Of a DNA stretch of 64,000 bases, positions 10,880 through 22,988 are shown in pieces. Both the position numbers and the translations under genes were made by a program. The stretch is from Paramecium sonneborni (taxonomy: Eukaryota > Ciliophora > Oligohymenophorea > Peniculida > Parameciidae): assembly GCA_905182985.1 (NCBI GenBank), contig CAJJDN010000027.1:321468-385467 (forward strand), given 5' to 3'. A model generated the notes under the pieces. The model worked only from the letters and a program-made list of their open reading frames with translations, made no database searches and had not been told where the DNA came from. Position 1 is the stretch's first letter. Every line of letters starts with the position of its first letter.

Positions 10880-13761
10880 ATGATTAATCAGAACTCTGAT
10901 CCGAACATAAGTTTCAACAGAATTTTTTATCAGACTATTAGAGGTAAAATAACTTAAAGATAAAGCCACACTAAATAAAATATTTAAAGTTGTTTATACT
11001 TAGAAATACAAACTTCTTACAACAAGTACTGAAAAGACAGTGAGATTATAGCATTGCTTTCAATATTATAAATAGTACTTGAATTGGAGTTTGCTAATAG
11101 GTTTTAGAAGTATAAGAGAATGCTCTATTGTTAGATTGAAAAGGAAGGACGATTATGAGTTTAGGAAGAGATTGAACATATTTAGTGTGGAGATTGTGAT
11201 ATATTTATATATATAAATGCTAATTTACACAAGTTCAATATATCTGTAATTTTCAATAAAAAATACAATTTTTCTGGTGGAAGTGGGAATTTAGCAACAA
11301 AGTTAATTATACTACATCATAATCAATTCATTTTCATTATTATTAGCAATTTTATTAATTGGAATGGAAATAGTAAAGAAATAACCTACTTGTTTAAATC
11401 GAATAGGTGCCTATATATTATGTTTGTTAAACATAGAATAGCTGTAAAATGAGATTTCATCTATAAATGCAATTCAATCGGTAATATTTATAGTAATTTT
11501 AATTACATAATTTGAAGATGAAAAGAGATGGCATATAATAGGGAAACACTCAATGATATTTTATATATTTTTGAGAACACTGTTATAATAGTTTGATTAA
11601 TTGTATGTAACATAAATAGTTGCATTTGTAATATATTAACCTATTAATCATTGGATGTTGCACTAAAATATGTCTAAGGTAGTAAATCAATAAAAAAAAT
11701 AATCGCTGGATTTGAGTAAATGTTAATCTGAATTGGTTCCACAATAATGCAAGGATTGTTCAGAGTAGGAAGAGCAATGTAGTAGTAATTATTAAAGAAG
11801 TTCTAAAGTGTCACATAATATAAAATAGTTGAAATAGCTTTAGATAAATAATCCATTTTCTTAAGTTGCAGATATTGATTAAAAAACTATCTCATAATTT
11901 TAGAAACAAACATCGAATTTAGATGTTCCTCAAATTTGGAATTTGTTGCCTTTTGGTATTGCATTAATCAACAATAAATATGAAATATTGACCTACAATT
12001 AAAAATTATTATATTTTTTAAAACTATCAGATAATGATGGAAGAAACATCATCTTGAATTTAGATTTATTATTAGAAAGGTATATCAATTAAAATAATAA
12101 GTCCTGAATCATGGGAAAGTAAATCCGTAAATTAAGTCAGTTCACATTGTAGTCATCGTTAAAGCAGAAGATTTCAAACTAAAAGATAATTGTCCCTAAT
12201 ATCTAAAAGCAATTAAGAATAGAGTTCAATTAATCCAGATGGAGGAACTCATTCTCATATAAATGGTAATTTCGCTTTTATGGCTAATACAACTAATCAG
12301 ATTAGAGATGAAATTCTTACTACTAAATCGAGATATCGTAATCTAGATTAATTACTTAAGAAATTCGCATAGAATTCTTACTCATTAACTAATAATGGAG
12401 ATTGTTCATTTTAATCTATTGGATAAAATATTTAAATTATCAAAAAAGTATAAGATATTGGTTCTAAAAAATATTATTTTAAAATTAAAGTTTATGAATT
12501 AGACACAATAGGAAATAAAATTAATTATTTATTTGTGATAGAGAATATTACAAATAAAGAAGAATTACGTTAATTAAGTGTAAGATACAAATTTTAATAA
12601 GTCTTACTCAATTCTTTATGTCATGAATTAAGAACACCAATGAATAGTACCTTATCATAATTGAATGCATTATCATCTTTAATTTCTCCATAAATTAGAG
12701 ATAAGAATCTAATACCAGCCATAATCTCAGCAAAAAAGTTAATGTTTTAATTAAATGATATATTAGACTATGCACAAATTGATTGTAAGAATTTTTATTT
12801 AATCAATTCTTAATTTGAATTAAGTGAAATATTTGATATTTTAAAAGAACTATTTGAATAGGAATGTAAAGAGAAAAATCTACAACTTTTTCTAAATTTT
12901 TAAAATATCAAAAATACTTAAGCAATATATAGTGATAAAGAAAGAATTATAAGAATCTTAGTTAATTTAATTGATAATTCAATCAAATTTACTAATGAAG
13001 GTGGATCTATCAATGTTACTGTTCAGTAGGAAAATCATTATGTAAACTTTTGTGTTTTCGATGATGGAGTAGGTATTTCTGACAAGATCTTAGCAACTAT
13101 TAAAAGTAATAAAGATATTCAAATGCAAGATTAATTTGATGTAAAAGAAACAAAACTTGGTTTAGGTTTAAAAATTTCATAATAAATTGCTAAATTTTTA
13201 TGTGTTGATAAAGAACTTAAAATTGAGAGCAAAGAAAAATTATTCACTAAAATTTAATTTAGGATAGAAAATAATTATAAATATTTAAAACATTTAAAAT
13301 TTCCTTCATTTTAAGGATGTAATTTTAATATTAATTGCGATTGCATATAAATCTTAAATGTTGATGATGTTAGATTTAATCACAGTGCAATTGAAGCACT
13401 CCTTGCTTAATAAAAAATAAAGATGGAAAGTGCTTATAATGGAGAATAGGCCATTTAAATGATTAAAAAAAGATTAGAACAAAATTGTTGTAAAACATAT
13501 AAATTAATATTCATGGATATTGAAATGCCTATAATAAATGGATATTAAGCATCTAAAGAAGTACTTTTAATTATATTCATTTAGATAACTAAAATTTTAG
13601 AACAACATAATTTAACAGACTAAACTGTTATTGTAATGTGTTCAGCCTATAATGGATATGAAAATAGTAATTAAGCTAAGACTTGTGGAATCAAAGAAGT
13701 ACTCCCAAAGCCTATTGAACAAAAATAACTCAAACAATTACTTGACAAATATTTATTATGA
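10880..13761 (+). CDS. Hybrid histidine kinase 1 (membrane sensor, kinase and receiver)
   Basis: ATG 10880 (MINQNSDPNISFNRIF) to TGA 13759-13761, with introns at 10944-10965 (22 nt), 12080-12101 (22 nt) and 13561-13584 (24 nt). An N-terminal half with several hydrophobic helices (for example INSFSLLLAILLIGM and VIFIVILITQFED) precedes a PAS-like linker. Kinase motifs are complete: H box SLCHELRTPMNS, N box LVNLIDNSIKFTNEGG, G1 FDDGVGIS, G2 LGLGLKIS. A receiver follows with acidic pair ILNVDDV, phospho-acceptor LIFMDIEMP and lysine VLPKP. A membrane-bound phosphorelay kinase that autophosphorylates on His and passes phosphate to its own Asp; ligand and final output unknown. The last intron is a stopless multiple of three inside the receiver. 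The next gene starts 20 bp downstream. Confidence 0.9.
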
Positions 13762-13781
13762 TTATATATTATAATTATTAT

Positions 13782-16352
13782 ATGGAAGTACTTATTAAAT
13801 TATTGATATGCTAATTAATAATTTAAGACATCATTCAAATTAGTTTCATTTGGATCAACACAAATTGGTATTATGTTCTATTAAATGCTTTATCCTTATC
13901 AATATGCTTATTGCTAATCATAATTGATTTTTACAAAATATCAAAAATATATATTAAGGTAGGTTTGTATTTGATATGTGTAATCAATTATGAAACTTTA
14001 TTCTAACAACCTATCAACCTTGCTAATGTAATATAATTATTCTATATATTACTGATTCTGTTTAAGAATTATGATAATGCAATCTTAACAAAATTAATTA
14101 TACATCTTGTATTAATTTACATGGCAGTAAGAGCAATAGCTACAGAATCAGATTATTCAATTCCTTATTTGATATTGATTATCTTCTTATAACCTTTAAA
14201 TCATTATATATTTTATACAATGAAGAAAAAATAATGCTCATAGTTAACTTAAACTTTAAATAAACAAATAATATAATAAACTTCATAAGAATAAATGTAA
14301 TATATCTCCAATGATAGTAAAATTGATAATTTAAAATCTGATCTAAATGAAAGTGTAATCGTTAATATAATTAATTAAGATTTGGAAAATCCTAGATTAT
14401 AATAAGAACATAAATCTATATGTACAAATAAAGAAACTATTTAAAAAAGAATAATCATTAAAAAATAACCTTTAAATATGTAGAAAACTAGAAAATATTC
14501 TTATCATTCATTTAAGTAAGATCCTTAAAAATTAGAAAGTCATGTGGATTCTAAATACTCTGATTTAGTATCAATAATGAGTAATCTTCCATTTGGTACA
14601 ATTTTTGTTGATCAATAGTTAAACATTTTAGATTATAATTAAAAAGTGATCTAATAATTAGGAATTACAAATCCAAACAATATAATTCCATTTTTAGATG
14701 AAGCCATATAAAAGTATATTATTTCATTAATTATAAAAGAAGTGCTGAAATTTAAGAAATTCGTTCTATTAAAAAAATTAAAAAACCAACATTACCAAAG
14801 AAAATGTCACTGTTTTAATAGGCTTCCATTAATTTTTAAAAAAGGTAATTTGATGATTAGATTCCAGAAGTATCTTCTCAATTTTTTAATTTTGAATCCT
14901 AACCAAAAGTGGATAATGAAAGTTAGCAAGAAGGAAATTTAAAATCACTTTTTCTTAAATTTTAGAAAATTTATTAAAGCTAATAAACATAATCTTCTAG
15001 AGAAACATTTTAATTTATTTTAAGATTAGATTTAATGAATGGTTCTTAATATAAGTCTAAATATAAATGTTTAAAACTTAAGATTTTTTAAGTTGATGGA
15101 TATTCAAAATTGGAATCTAATGTTTATTTATTTGTGTTAGAAAATATTACAAAAAGAGAAGAATTTAAATTACTTAATCATAAATATAAATTCTAATAAG
15201 CACTTTTAAATTCGTTATGTCATGAATTAAGAACTCCAATAAATAGTGTAATTTCTTAATTATTTGCATTAAAAGATGAATTAACAGCTGAATTAATAGA
15301 ATCTCATCTAAATCCTGCAATTGTTTCAACTAAAAGATTATAATATTAATTAAATGATATTTTAGATTATGCTTAGATTCAATGTAAATCATTGAATCTT
15401 AATAAATCTTGCTTTTTATTAGAGGAAATTTTTGAATAATTGAAAGAACTATTTTTTTTTGAATGTATTTAGAAATAAATCTAATTAATAATAGTAGATA
15501 ATCATTAAATTAGATTATATACAGATAAAGAACGATTACTTAGAGTTTTTATAAATTTAATTGACAATTCTGTTAAATTTACAAACAAAGGAGGAACAAT
15601 AAAAGTTTCATCAGAAATATATAAAGATTAGTTTAAATTCATTGTCTATGATGATGGATAAGGTATAAAAGATGAAATCATTGAAAAAATTTAAGAATAA
15701 GCAGAAATTTTGTTTTAAGACTCTATTTAATATAATTCAAATAAATTAGGTTTAGGATTAAGAATATCAATGTTACTTTCAAAATATTTATATAAAGAGC
15801 AAAAATTCTAAATAGATTCGAAATTTAATTAATATACAAAAGTAAGTTTTCGATTGTCAACTTTAATAGAAAATTGTTCATTAGAATTTTAAATGGTTAG
15901 ATAAATATCTCGGCTTGAAAAATATTGTGAATGTAGTAAAATATTGATTGTAGATGATATAATTTGTAATCATTTTGCTCTTTAAGTCTTATTGAAAAAA
16001 TTTAAAGTGAAAACTGACAGCGCTTATAATGGTGATTCTGCAATTGAATTAGTAGAATAAAGATTATAATAAAAATGCTGTTAAACTTATCGATTAATTT
16101 TTATGGATATTGAAATGCCATAGAAAAATGGATTTCAAGCATCTTCGGAAGTATATAAAAATATCATCCATTTAGATATCATAAAAATTAAAATTAAAAT
16201 CTCTTAATGACGAATGCATAATTACCATGTATTCTGCTTATTCAGGGGATGAAGATGTTGTAATAGCAAGTGAATGTGGAATGAAAGAACGAATTTCAAA
16301 ACCTACAGATATCTAAAAACTAGAGCACATTATAAATAAGTATTTACTTTGA
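13782..16352 (+). CDS. Hybrid histidine kinase 2 (membrane sensor, kinase and receiver)
   Basis: ATG 13782 (MEVLIKLLICQLIIQDI) to TGA 16350-16352, with introns at 14714-14739 (26 nt) and 16151-16175 (25 nt). About six hydrophobic helices occupy residues 1-150. A Gln/Ser-rich linker and a PAS-like segment (LPFGTIFVDQQLNILDY) follow. Kinase motifs: SLCHELRTPINS, FINLIDNSVKFTNKGG, YDDGQGIK, LGLGLRIS. Receiver: ILIVDDI, LIFMDIEMP, RISKP. It is clearly a tandem duplicate of the gene before it: the same domain order, and an intron at the same codon of the receiver. The region between the conserved blocks is much diverged, so the duplication is old. Only 20 bp separate its ATG from the stop of histidine kinase 1, too short for a typical independent promoter. 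Confidence 0.9.
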
Positions 16353-16740
16353 TAAAATAATGTAATCTCTCAAATATTTATATCTAACAACGATTTTTAT
16401 TTATTTATATTCCTTAATATAGTAATTACTATATACCTAATACCAATAATTAGAAGTTATTGATTCTAAGAATATTTAATTAAAGAAATTTCTAAAATAA
16501 ATTGCATAGAAATTATGATATATAAATCTATATCATAGATTGGTTATTCAAAAAATGAAAGTTAACCTTATATACTTAAAATCGAAAGGAAAATAGATAG
16601 AATAACACTATGAATTTATTACTTATTCGATTCATAAAGAATTTGTATTTTATTGGTAAAATTTTTTTAATTCATTCCTATTTCTTTTATATAGATGAAT
16701 TCTATTTTTATTATATTTTCTAATTATTGATTAACTTATT
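16353..16740. other. Convergent intergenic region
   Basis: About 390 bp between two stop codons facing each other. I see no gene, repeat or RNA structure in it. Confidence 0.4.
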
Positions 16741-19024
16741 TCATGTACTATTTTCTTAATTTTCAAAATCTTAATTTATCAGACACTTTTTTTAACAAAT
16801 AGTTGATCCTAATTTCTGATGAAATTTGGCCTATGGTTTTCCATCCTCATCAATTTTTTAACAAACTTGAAAAATTAATTCTAATTCTGCTCCTAGCATT
16901 TATATCAGTTATGAATTAAGAGTATCAAATTAAGATTCATATTTCTTTTTTGCAATCTCATCATATGCCTAAATTTGTTTTGTAAATTTTACATTATAAA
17001 TTTACTAATAAACATAATTATTAAGAGGTTACGGCATAAAACTTGCTCTCTTCCTTATTCTAATTGATTCATGATTATTTTTTTCATCTTTATTTTTTCT
17101 TTTTAATTTCATCATCATTCTTGTATAAACTAACATATCTCCTTTACTTAATGAAATTATAAAATATCTATACCTATCTTGTGGTGTTTTGATTTGACTT
17201 TCAACCATATTTCTATCAATTTTAAGATCTTCTTCTTCTAATGTTATTAATGGTTTTGGGGTAAAATTAAACATGACCAATTATTTTGGAGTTAAAAGTA
17301 TCTCTTTCAATTTATCAATTTCATTCAATCTAGTTAAAATAGAATAGATGTCAGATTGTTGAATAATCTAATCACTACAAATTTATAATATTTTTACTAT
17401 GCTTTATTTATTAATTTGACTTTTGGGACATCCCTAAATAAATTATTGCAAGTAATAAAATTAAGGAAAATTTGGCAATCTAAATTAATAGGTTTTTTTT
17501 TCTCAAACATTTTTTACAATTAGACTTAAAAATAATCTAATCCAGACGAACAACATAATTTGGTTGATAATCCTTAAATAAATTAATATTAAACTTATTT
17601 CTTATTTAAATGGTTAACTCTAACTATCAGTGATATGAATTTCATTATCTGTAATAATTGTGTTTTAGTTAGGTTATTATAATTTAGAATTTTGTGGAAT
17701 ATTGCCACTATTCTAAGTTTCTGTAAGAATTTTAAGATTTTCTTAATAAATTTTCTTTTAATCTGAATCATCATTACTAAAATCATATATTTTATTTCCC
17801 AATTCAACCATATCTTTAAATAAACATAAGAATTACAATTAATACGATTGTAAATAGTTACTAGTAATCCAATAAAAAAGGACAAAATTTATAAAATACC
17901 CCCAATATTTGATAGTAATTCATCAAGTTTTTGATATTGTCTTTAAAATTTGGTTTTAAAAGGTTTTTTACGAAGTTATAACTTAACATAAGATTTTTCA
18001 ATCAATTCAGTATACTCTTATTAAACATCAATGGAGTCTAATAAAAAAACTGTATTTTATTCTATAATGCTAAAAGGGAAATAAACTAATGAAATATACC
18101 TAATAGGGAGTAAACTTTCGTCATTAAGAAAATCATATTTAGTAACAAAAGCATTAACAGATTTAGTTAAATTAAGATTAAATGTAAAGGAAAATGAATC
18201 ATCTAAAAAAGGTTAGATATAAGAATCTTTTGGTTTATATGGGTTTATAATCTATTAGAATATATGATATACTTAATTGACTGTAAGTAATTTAATTTTG
18301 TAAGTATGTTGAGAAGGTTCACGACAAATAGGTTGCCATATGTTTGATGAATTATTTTAACATTATACAACAGATAAATCAATAAAGTGAAATAGATTAC
18401 CTATTAATTTAAATTAAAATTAGAATTACTTGATTAAGTTCCTCCAAGATGAATTTGAGTATTTATCCTAAAAATTTAATATTAAAATAATACGATGGGC
18501 ATAGAAAATCTGATAATCGAAGTTATTAAAATTATTAAGTGAAATTAACATCATTTTACTTAAAAATTTAATAAAAACGATCTAGCGTACATGGAACTAA
18601 TTCTAAAGACTAATTCTTTTTTTAAAAATCACCTTATGGATTTCGATAGTAAATTCTATAATATAAACAGAAGAGATTACTTTTACTATAAAGTGATGTT
18701 AAAAAAGGGGTTTTGAATAAAATTGTCTTATTCAATCTGAACTGCAAAAAAAAATATTGAGTTATTAAAAGAAATATTATCAATTTGGTCATCATACTCT
18801 GATATTGATATAACTTTTAACTACTCCTTTTGTATAAAAGTAATAAAATTTGTGATGAAAATGAGTATCATTATTCCCATTACACCAATAGAAGCACAAC
18901 CTCCCATAAATGTTTTATAATATGATTGCTTATTAATTCTCAAAAAGACCATTTATCCAAAAATATCCATTTTAGCAATACCTTAAATAATCTATTATAG
19001 AGAACCTGCTAATACTGAAACCAT
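16741..19024 (-). pseudogene. Third paralogue of the ciliate membrane protein family, frameshifted
   Basis: The start at 19024 reads MVSVLAGSLQQIIQGIAKMDIFGQ in its first 24 codons, then FMGGCASIG and a membrane helix, NPFFNITLQ, LVPCTLDRF, LCPSYYF, an extracellular block, LITLEEED after FNFTPKP, and a Gln-rich tail to TGA at 16741-16743. It has the same block order as the copies at 1-252 and 561-2500. The frame breaks at about 18448-18475, 17808-17822 (just at the block equivalent to SMLIELANKLYDF) and again around 17320-17520, with no usable GT..AG at those places. Two of the blocks most conserved elsewhere (SMLIELANKL) are altered here. Most likely a decaying gene; assembly indels are the alternative. 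Confidence 0.6.
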
Positions 19025-19681
19025 AGACTAATTAATTTTGTTAATATTTATAATACTTATAGCCCTCATTGACGTAAGCAAATGATTTGTTTATTCTAAA
19101 GATTAGATAAGTATATTTGCAATAAAATTAGATTTCTATTAAAACCTGCTTCAAACAGTTAATTATTGCACAGAAACAGAATATTTAAGAGTAAGTAATT
19201 TAACATAATATGAAAATAAATTGTTTTATTCGCTTTATTTGAAAGAAACTATTATAAAAAGTTAGAAATCAAACAGCATAATGTATTTATTTTAGATTTT
19301 TTTGTTGTGCATGTGCCAATCTTAGAATTGGAGTTTTAATGAACTTATATGTATAGATGATTATCAAAAATTATAAACATAAGTATTAGTATTATATATA
19401 TTCGTAAGAAAATATTCTGGAATAAATTAGCACATCTAACGTACATTAATTAAACTATTTTTATAGGAATGAGTTATTCAACTAAAGATGGATTAGGACA
19501 AAGCTAGACTGTCATTGTATTGCTGTTTTAGTTATGAAAATAAAAAATAAACTTAATTTAATTTAGTAGGATTATCTTCGATCATTCAAAACTGTTAGTT
19601 ATAAATCAGTACCGGGAGTTTTGTAATAACTAAAATATGGAGTCATTGATTAGTATCGATAGTATCGATATAGTTTGATTG
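19025..19681. other. Region of unresolved coding potential
   Basis: On the plus strand from about 19464 (ATG followed by SYSTKDG) protein-like pieces occur in several frames, for example LSSIIQNCQLQISTGSF, but I could not join them with convincing introns. From 19606 the sequence is the first copy of an exact assembly duplication. A short direct repeat (agtatcgat twice) lies near 19652-19669. Confidence 0.3.
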
Positions 19682-21860
19682 ATGAAATCTGGAATTAAAT
19701 AATGGGTAACCCTTGATAACAAAGAATTTGAAAAATTTTTAATTATGAGCATTGAAGAAATATTTAAAAATTATGTTATTGTACCAAATTTTAGATATTA
19801 TATACCTTAATATAATAATGAGAGTTATGTGAAGATTTTAGAGATGATCATAAATAATCATTGGATCTTCCATAAAATATAACTTTATATAGATGTAATC
19901 AAAATATTTACACGACTGTTGTTGAAGATTAAAATATTTCAGTTGTTCTTTAAATTGATTATTTGTTTATCAGAAATTAAAGTTTTTATTTTTCACAAGT
20001 TAATGAGATTTTTATTGTGTCTTTAATTTGAATAGAATATTGGGTTAATTATATTAAAATGGAAGGATCTTTATATCTAGAAAAAATATAAAAAAAAGTC
20101 TTGCTTGGAAATTTCTGAATCTAAAAAAAACAAGAAACGATTGAATTATATAAAAATCTACAATTTTGTATATGGTTTACAATTTGTAATATTAATTGAT
20201 TAGAGAGGAATATCATTTGAAAAGTTGAAGAAATATTTTTATATTTGTTAGATTTTCAATTATTGATTTAATTTTAAGTAAAATGAAAGGGAAGAAGTAA
20301 AAAGAAATATAAATTAATAAATACGTACATATTATTTATGTCATCTAATTAGAGAATCAATTTCTAATTTATTTAATAAATTGTATGATAAATCAGTGTA
20401 GTAAGAAATCTTTCTTCTCTTGCTTTTAATAGAAATGGTAACATTAAACTATAAGACATTTTGATCTTTAAGATGTATTCTAAATGATAACAAATTCAAA
20501 AGGAAAATGGCAAAAAGCACATCTTAAATTATATAAGTAGTTTTTATGTCTAAATGATGTAATAATTAAGATAATTATAACATAGAAAGAACAAGTAGAT
20601 GTTTCAAACTACTAGATTTCTAAAGTAGAAAATAAAATTTTGGGATAAGGAATAAGGTTATAATCAATTGAATTATCACTTGAATTTTATGGTACTATAG
20701 ATAAATGGTTTGAATACTTGAGACTCTATTGTNTCAGTACCGGGAGTTTTGTAATAACTAAAATATGGAGTCATTGATTAGTATCGATAGTATCGATATA
20801 GTTTGATTGATGAAATCTGGAATTAAATAATGGGTAACCCTTGATAACAAAGAATTTGAAAAATTTTTAATTATGAGCATTGAAGAAATATTTAAAAATT
20901 ATGTTATTGTACCAAATTTTAGATATTATATACCTTAATATAATAATGAGAGTTATGTGAAGATTTTAGAGATGATCATAAATAATCATTGGATCTTCCA
21001 TAAAATATAACTTTATATAGATGTAATCAAAATATTTACACGACTGTTGTTGAAGATTAAAATATTTCAGTTGTTCTTTAAATTGATTATTTGTTTATCA
21101 GAAATTAAAGTTTTTATTTTTCACAAGTTAATGAGATTTTTATTGTGTCTTTAATTTGAATAGAATATTGGGTTAATTATATTAAAATGGAAGGATCTTT
21201 ATATCTAGAAAAAATATAAAAAAAAGTCTTGCTTGGAAATTTCTGAATCTAAAAAAAACAAGAAACGATTGAATTATATAAAAATCTACAATTTTGTATA
21301 TGGTTTACAATTTGTAATATTAATTGATTAGAGAGGAATATCATTTGAAAAGTTGAAGAAATATTTTTATATTTGTTAGATTTTCAATTATTGATTTAAT
21401 TTTAAGTAAAATGAAAGGGAAGAAGTAAAAAGAAATATAAATTAATAAATACGTACATATTATTTATGTCATCTAATTAGAGAATCAATTTCTAATTTAT
21501 TTAATAAATTGTATGATAAATCAGTGTAGTAAGAAATCTTTCTTCTCTTGCTTTTAATAGAAATGGTAACATTAAACTATAAGACATTTTGATCTTTAAG
21601 ATGTATTCTAAATGATAACAAATTCAAAAGGAAAATGGCAAAAAGCACATCTTAAATTATATAAGTAGTTTTTATGTCTAAATGATGTAATAATTAAGAT
21701 AATTATAACATAGAAAGAACAAGTAGATGTTTCAAACTACTAGATTTCTAAAGTAGAAAATAAAATTTTGGGATAAGGAATAAGGTTATAATCAATTGAA
21801 TTATCACTTGAATTTTATGGTACTATAGATAAATGGTTTGAATACTTGAGACTCTATTGT
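19606..21860. repeat. Exact 1127-bp direct duplication around a single N (assembly artefact)
   Basis: Bases 19606-20732 are repeated base for base at 20734-21860, with one N at 20733 between them. No mobile-element features (terminal repeats, target duplications, transposase) are present. The same architecture recurs three more times in this window. The simplest reading is two contig ends that overlap but were scaffolded side by side with a one-base gap. The real locus has one copy. Confidence 0.9.
19682..20266 (+). CDS. Hypothetical ORF upstream of the PH-domain kinase
   Basis: A 194-codon frame from ATG 19682 (MKSGIKQWVTLDNKEFEKFL) to TGA 20264-20266, repeated exactly at 20810-21394 by the assembly duplication. 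The first 55 residues look like soluble protein. The later part is Ile/Leu/Lys-rich and low in information, and an alternative frame in the middle (DLPQNITLYRCNQNIYTTVV) looks more protein-like. The true gene may therefore switch frame here, either by an intron I missed or by a sequence error. It ends 17 bp before the ATG of the PH-domain kinase and could be part of it. No family recognised. Confidence 0.3.
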
Positions 21861-22988
21861 ATTTAAACTAATTTTACATAAAAATATTAAATTTAAAAAT
21901 TAGTTGGAGCTGGAACTTATGGGAAAGTAATAAACATGAATATATTATAGGTCTATCGTATAAAAAACAAGATTGATTAAAATATATATGCTGTGAAGAC
22001 ATTTGAGAAGCAATTATTAAATTCATTTGATGATTAAGAAGGTTTAGTAAAGGAGATTGGAATAATAAGAACTTTAGATCATCGAGGGGTAATAAAACTT
22101 CATGAAGTTTATGAAAGTGAATAATTCGTTTTTTTGGTTTTTGAATTCTTATAGAATAATAGCCTTTATCATACTCTTGAGAGAGGAGTCATTTTAGGAG
22201 AATCTTAAGCATATAATATAATCAAGGATCTACTTGAGACAGTGTTATATATTCATGAATAAGGCATTTTACATAGAGATTTAAAACCAGATAATATATT
22301 ATAGAGAAATGACACTTAAAAATACGTTATTATAGATTTTGGATTAGCTGATTTATATAGAGAAGATGGATAGTATTTATTTAAAAAATGTGGAACTCCA
22401 GGATATTGTGCACCAGAAATACTATGGAATTAAAATTATGATTACAAAGTGGATGTATATAGTCTTGGAGTGATTCTGTATTAAATGTTAACAGGATTAA
22501 ATCCCTTCTATTCTAAAAACTATGATGACAGAGTTATGCTTAACAAAGAGTCTAAATTTGATTATGGTAAAGTTAAAGTTTCTTATGATGCTCTTGATTT
22601 ATTATAAGGAATGTTAAACAGAAATCCTTAAAAAAGATTGAGTGCAAAAGAGGCTTTAAATCATCGTTATTATTTGTAATAGTAAAAACAATCTTATCAT
22701 GTACCTTCAATTTCTCATCTATCTGATACACTTATGAATACAGGAAGTTAGATATCATCACCTAGATTAGAGAGCCATTTCAACTTTTTTGAAATTGGGG
22801 AATTTTCTAGTCGATATACTAGTCCATTACTTTCTCCTAAATTAAGTCCAAGATTTGATGAATTAGATAAGGAAATTTTAAATCATCATAATATTTACAG
22901 TTGTCATATTTCTAATTTGAAATTACCTAAATAACAAATCAATCATGAACAATTCTTAGAGAATTTAATGTAAAAATAAAAGGTTTGA
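21413..22988 (+). CDS. PH-domain Ser/Thr protein kinase, CAMK-like
   Basis: The frame starts at ATG 21413 (MKGKKQKEIQINKY; the equivalent in the artefact copy is 20283) and ends at TGA 22986-22988, with one 24-nt intron at 21927-21950. After a Gln-rich leader, residues about 75-165 look like a PH domain (GKWQKAHLKLYKQFLCL, ending KWFEYLRLYC). The kinase domain is complete: LVGAGTYGKVYRIKNK, YAVKTFEKQ, LHRDLKPDNIL, IIDFGLADLY, GTPGYCAPEIL, then DVYSLGVILYQMLTG and the C-lobe QKRLSAKEAL. All catalytic residues are there. The tail (about 90 residues, Ser/Pro-rich) has no EF hands. Inferred role: a lipid- or membrane-recruited signalling kinase. The intron sits inside the glycine loop and is a stopless multiple of three. 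The exact start is uncertain. Confidence 0.8.

Noticed and set aside
14742..14942. Standard-code ORF starting MLKFKKFVLLKK
   Set aside because: It is an out-of-phase reading of histidine kinase 2 just after its 26-nt intron (14714-14739); the correct frame continues through TAA/TAG glutamine codons.
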